Shown one piece after another: positions 62,344 to 64,000 of a stretch of 64,000 bases of DNA (the first letter of the stretch is position 1; each line of letters begins with the position of its first letter). The notes beneath the pieces were generated by a model. The model had not been told where the DNA came from and ran no database searches. It saw nothing but the letters and a program-made list of their open reading frames with translations. The stretch is from Thermoguttaceae bacterium. GTDB taxonomy: Bacteria > Planctomycetota > Planctomycetia > Pirellulales > Thermoguttaceae. Location of the stretch: the NCBI GenBank assembly GCA_017447865.1, contig JAFSMO010000034.1:1-64000 (forward strand). The letters run 5' to 3'. The position numbers and the translations under genes are program-made.

Positions 62344-63522
62344 ATGTTCAAAACTCGCCAAATTCTTTGTGGTCTGATTTCCTGCGCGTTTCTGGCGGGA
62401 ATCGCCGCTTTCGCCATGGCCCAGGACGAAGTTCGTCCGTGGCAGGTCAACACGATCGACTGGCTGTCCAAGTTTGAAAAAGCCGCCCCGGTGGAAAACG
62501 CCGATGCCGCGACCGAAGATGAGATGAAACCCTACACCGAAAAAATCGCCGGCACGGACATCACGTTCGACATGGTTCCGATCAAAAGCGGTACTTTCAT
62601 GATGGGCGCCACCGAAGAAGAACTCGATAAATACGGCAAAGAAGCCGATGAGTCCATGGGGTTCAACAATGCGTCCGAAACCCCGCAGCACGAAGTCAAA
62701 GTCAACGCCTTCTGGATGGGCAAATGCGAAGTGACCTGGGCCGAGTACGAAGCCTGGTCCGCTCGTCTCGAGAAGCAGATCCGCGAATCCAACAATTTCC
62801 AGGACGGTGAACTGGAAAAGGTCGCCGACGGCATCATCCGTCCGACCCCGCCGTACACCGACATGACGTTCGACATGGGCAAGGACAAGTGCCCGGCCAT
62901 CGCGATGTCGTTCTACGCCGCCCAGATGTACTGCAAGTGGCTGACCGCCAAAACCGGCCGTTACTACCGTCTGCCGACCGAAGCCGAGTGGGAATACGCC
63001 TGCCGCGCCGGCACGGACACGCCGTACAGCTTCGGCGATGAGAACATCGATGACTACGCCTGGCATTACGGCAACTCGGACGACAAATACCACGAAGTCG
63101 GCACCAAGAAGCCGAATGCGTGGGGCCTGTACGACATGCACGGCAACGTCCGCGAGTGGTGCGAAGACCAGTTCTCGGTCAAGAGCTACACGACCATGAC
63201 CGAAGGCGCTGACGGCGCGCTGGACAATCCGTACTACAGCAAAGACGGCCGCAAACGTTACAGCACGGTCGCCCGCGGCGGTTCCTGGTACGATGACGCG
63301 GAAAACCTCCGCAGCGCCAGCCGCTTTGGCTCCAACAAATCCTGGAACCAGGACGACCCGCAGATCCCGAAGAGCATCTGGTACGAAGCCTCCGCGCATG
63401 AAACCGGTTTCCGCGTCGTGCGTCCGCTGGCCGTTCCGACCGCTGAAGAAGCCGCTGCTTTCGAGCCGGATCCGGAAGAAGCCGTCAAGTACGGCAAGCT
63501 GAACGCGCGTCAGCAGAACTAA
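62344..63522 (+). CDS. Secreted SUMF1 / formylglycine-generating-enzyme-like protein without the catalytic cysteines
   Basis: A signal peptide (residues 1-26, AFAMAQ) precedes a 45-residue linker and an FGE-sulfatase (SUMF1) fold: MVPIKSGTFMMGA, FWMGKCEVTWAEYEAW, YRLPTEAEWEYACRAGT, AWGLYDMHGNVREWCED, ARGGSWYDD, and the end GFRVVRPLA. True formylglycine-generating enzymes have two Cys shortly after the GGSW segment; none is seen there (residues about 305-340), so FGE activity is unlikely. Such proteins often act as C-type-lectin-like binders or enzymes of other kinds. GAGGAG precedes the ATG. The coding sequence is strongly C-ending in third positions, suggesting high expression. Confidence 0.88.
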   Translation: MFKTRQILCGLISCAFLAGIAAFAMAQDEVRPWQVNTIDWLSKFEKAAPVENADAATEDEMKPYTEKIAGTDITFDMVPIKSGTFMMGATEEELDKYGKEADESMGFNNASETPQHEVKVNAFWMGKCEVTWAEYEAWSARLEKQIRESNNFQDGELEKVADGIIRPTPPYTDMTFDMGKDKCPAIAMSFYAAQMYCKWLTAKTGRYYRLPTEAEWEYACRAGTDTPYSFGDENIDDYAWHYGNSDDKYHEVGTKKPNAWGLYDMHGNVREWCEDQFSVKSYTTMTEGADGALDNPYYSKDGRKRYSTVARGGSWYDDAENLRSASRFGSNKSWNQDDPQIPKSIWYEASAHETGFRVVRPLAVPTAEEAAAFEPDPEEAVKYGKLNARQQN

Positions 63523-63568
63523 TTCGGAGGGACGGCCCGGCCGTTCCAAAACCTTCGCCAACCATCTT

Positions 63569-63607
63569 TCAGGGACGACGCCCTACGCGCCGTCCCTGAT
63601 TTTTTTC
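63569..63607 (+). terminator. Terminator of the SUMF1-domain gene
   Basis: TCAGGGACG pairs with CGTCCCTGA and is followed by seven T. Confidence 0.9.
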
Positions 63608-63638
63608 TGAAAATTTCAAAAAATCTCTAAAAATTTTC

Positions 63639-63666
63639 TTGACAAACCCCTCGCCCGACGTAAAAT
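63639..63666 (+). promoter_or_regulatory. Promoter of the right-edge secreted protein gene
   Basis: TTGACA (63639-63644), a 16-base spacer, then TAAAAT (63661-63666). A second possible -10 (TATAAT) lies a few bases on. A direct repeat ATTCACAATTCACAATTCAT at about 63743-63762 lies between promoter and gene. Confidence 0.65.
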
Positions 63667-63773
63667 TAATATAATGTAACCAGAAAGTTTTTTCGGTGCG
63701 ACTTTTCACCCTCGCCCCCAAAAAACTCAAAACCAATTCATCATTCACAATTCACAATTCATAATTAAAAAAA

Positions 63774-64000
63774 TGGTCCGTTCACGTTTTTCCGTTTTAT
63801 TGCTGCTTGCCGCTTTTGTCACGCCTTGCGCTACTCTTCATGCCGCGACGGTCTGGACTACCGAAACCGGTGCGTCCGTCGCCAACCTTTTGGACGCCGC
63901 CAACTGGTCCAACGGCTCGCCGACCAAAGAAAATCCGGGGACCATCACCGGCGTGACGGCCACGAATAACACCAACTTCACCCCGGCAGGGTCCGTGAAC
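63774..64000 (+). CDS. Start of a secreted beta-repeat protein, truncated by the window edge
   Basis: The frame from ATG 63774 stays open to the last base (75 codons). It begins MVRSRFSVLLLLAAFVTPCA, then TLHAATVWTTETGAS, a clear signal peptide. The mature start (NLLDAANWSNGSPTKENPG) has the W-x-NGSP pattern of autotransporter-type beta-repeat proteins, many of which end in PEP-CTERM anchors. The C-terminus is beyond the window, so that cannot be checked. No strong ribosome-binding site is visible. Confidence 0.7.

Noticed and set aside
62344..63522. Functional formylglycine-generating enzyme for sulfatase activation
   Set aside because: The catalytic cysteine pair is absent and the protein carries an export signal; no sulfatase is in the window.

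Overview
The window looks like a chromosomal segment of a member of the Planctomycetota. The evidence is a DUF1559 type II secretion/pilin-like protein with a perfect prepilin leader, a large PEP-CTERM protein of beta-strand repeats plus the start of a second secreted protein of similar look at the right edge, a three-haem protein resembling the hydrazine synthase alpha subunit, a J-domain-like module of the kind found in planctomycete kinases, and a SUMF1-domain secreted protein. G+C is moderate to high, except for an AT-rich patch around the hicAB toxin-antitoxin genes. No rRNA, phage, insertion sequence or CRISPR array was seen.

Layout. 1-4.7 kb: nested palindromic repeats, the HzsA-like cytochrome gene and a small membrane-anchored protein. 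4.7-14.2 kb: secreted or lipidated proteins (transglutaminase-like lipoprotein, 1420-residue putative glycosidase, Tyr/Pro-rich protein, DUF4855 protein). 14.5-18.3 kb: a double-parvulin chaperone and a DUF4139 protein. 18.4-26.1 kb: a four-gene group encoding a GAF-membrane fusion protein, a periplasmic adaptor, a PqqD-like/M50 protease/lipoyl fusion and an unknown 603-residue protein. This is the most system-like part of the window. 26.4-37 kb: housekeeping genes (asnS; an MBL hydrolase-hemH-lemA-TPM operon; tRNA-Leu; acnA; a queD-like gene; rsmD-uppP). 37-43 kb: an Ala/Lys/Glu repeat protein, an AMMECR1-Memo fusion, two identical tRNA-Asp genes, a TolC-like protein and the DUF1559 protein. 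43-49 kb: the PEP-CTERM protein, a GntP permease and an acidic hypothetical. 49-55 kb: pheS, a large secreted protein, a His/Cys-tailed protein, and rplT with rpmI. 54-59 kb: an RND efflux permease and its adaptor. 59-64 kb: an unknown anchored protein, a J-like/DPF-repeat membrane protein, hicAB with the remnant of an older hicB, a SUMF1 protein and a truncated secreted gene.

Two features run through the whole window. First, most transcription units have a recognisable sigma-70-like promoter (TTGNNN, 16-17 bp, TATACT/TAGAAT/TATAAT) and many end in clear hairpin terminators. Second, several families of long inverted repeats sit in intergenic gaps, often starting within a few bases of a stop codon.

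All functional calls are made by reading the translated sequence; no database search was run. Start codons were moved from the longest possible start to the one with a Shine-Dalgarno sequence or signal peptide where that was evident (4762-6390, 10936, 27805, 29411, 31066, 34704, 36988, 54033).
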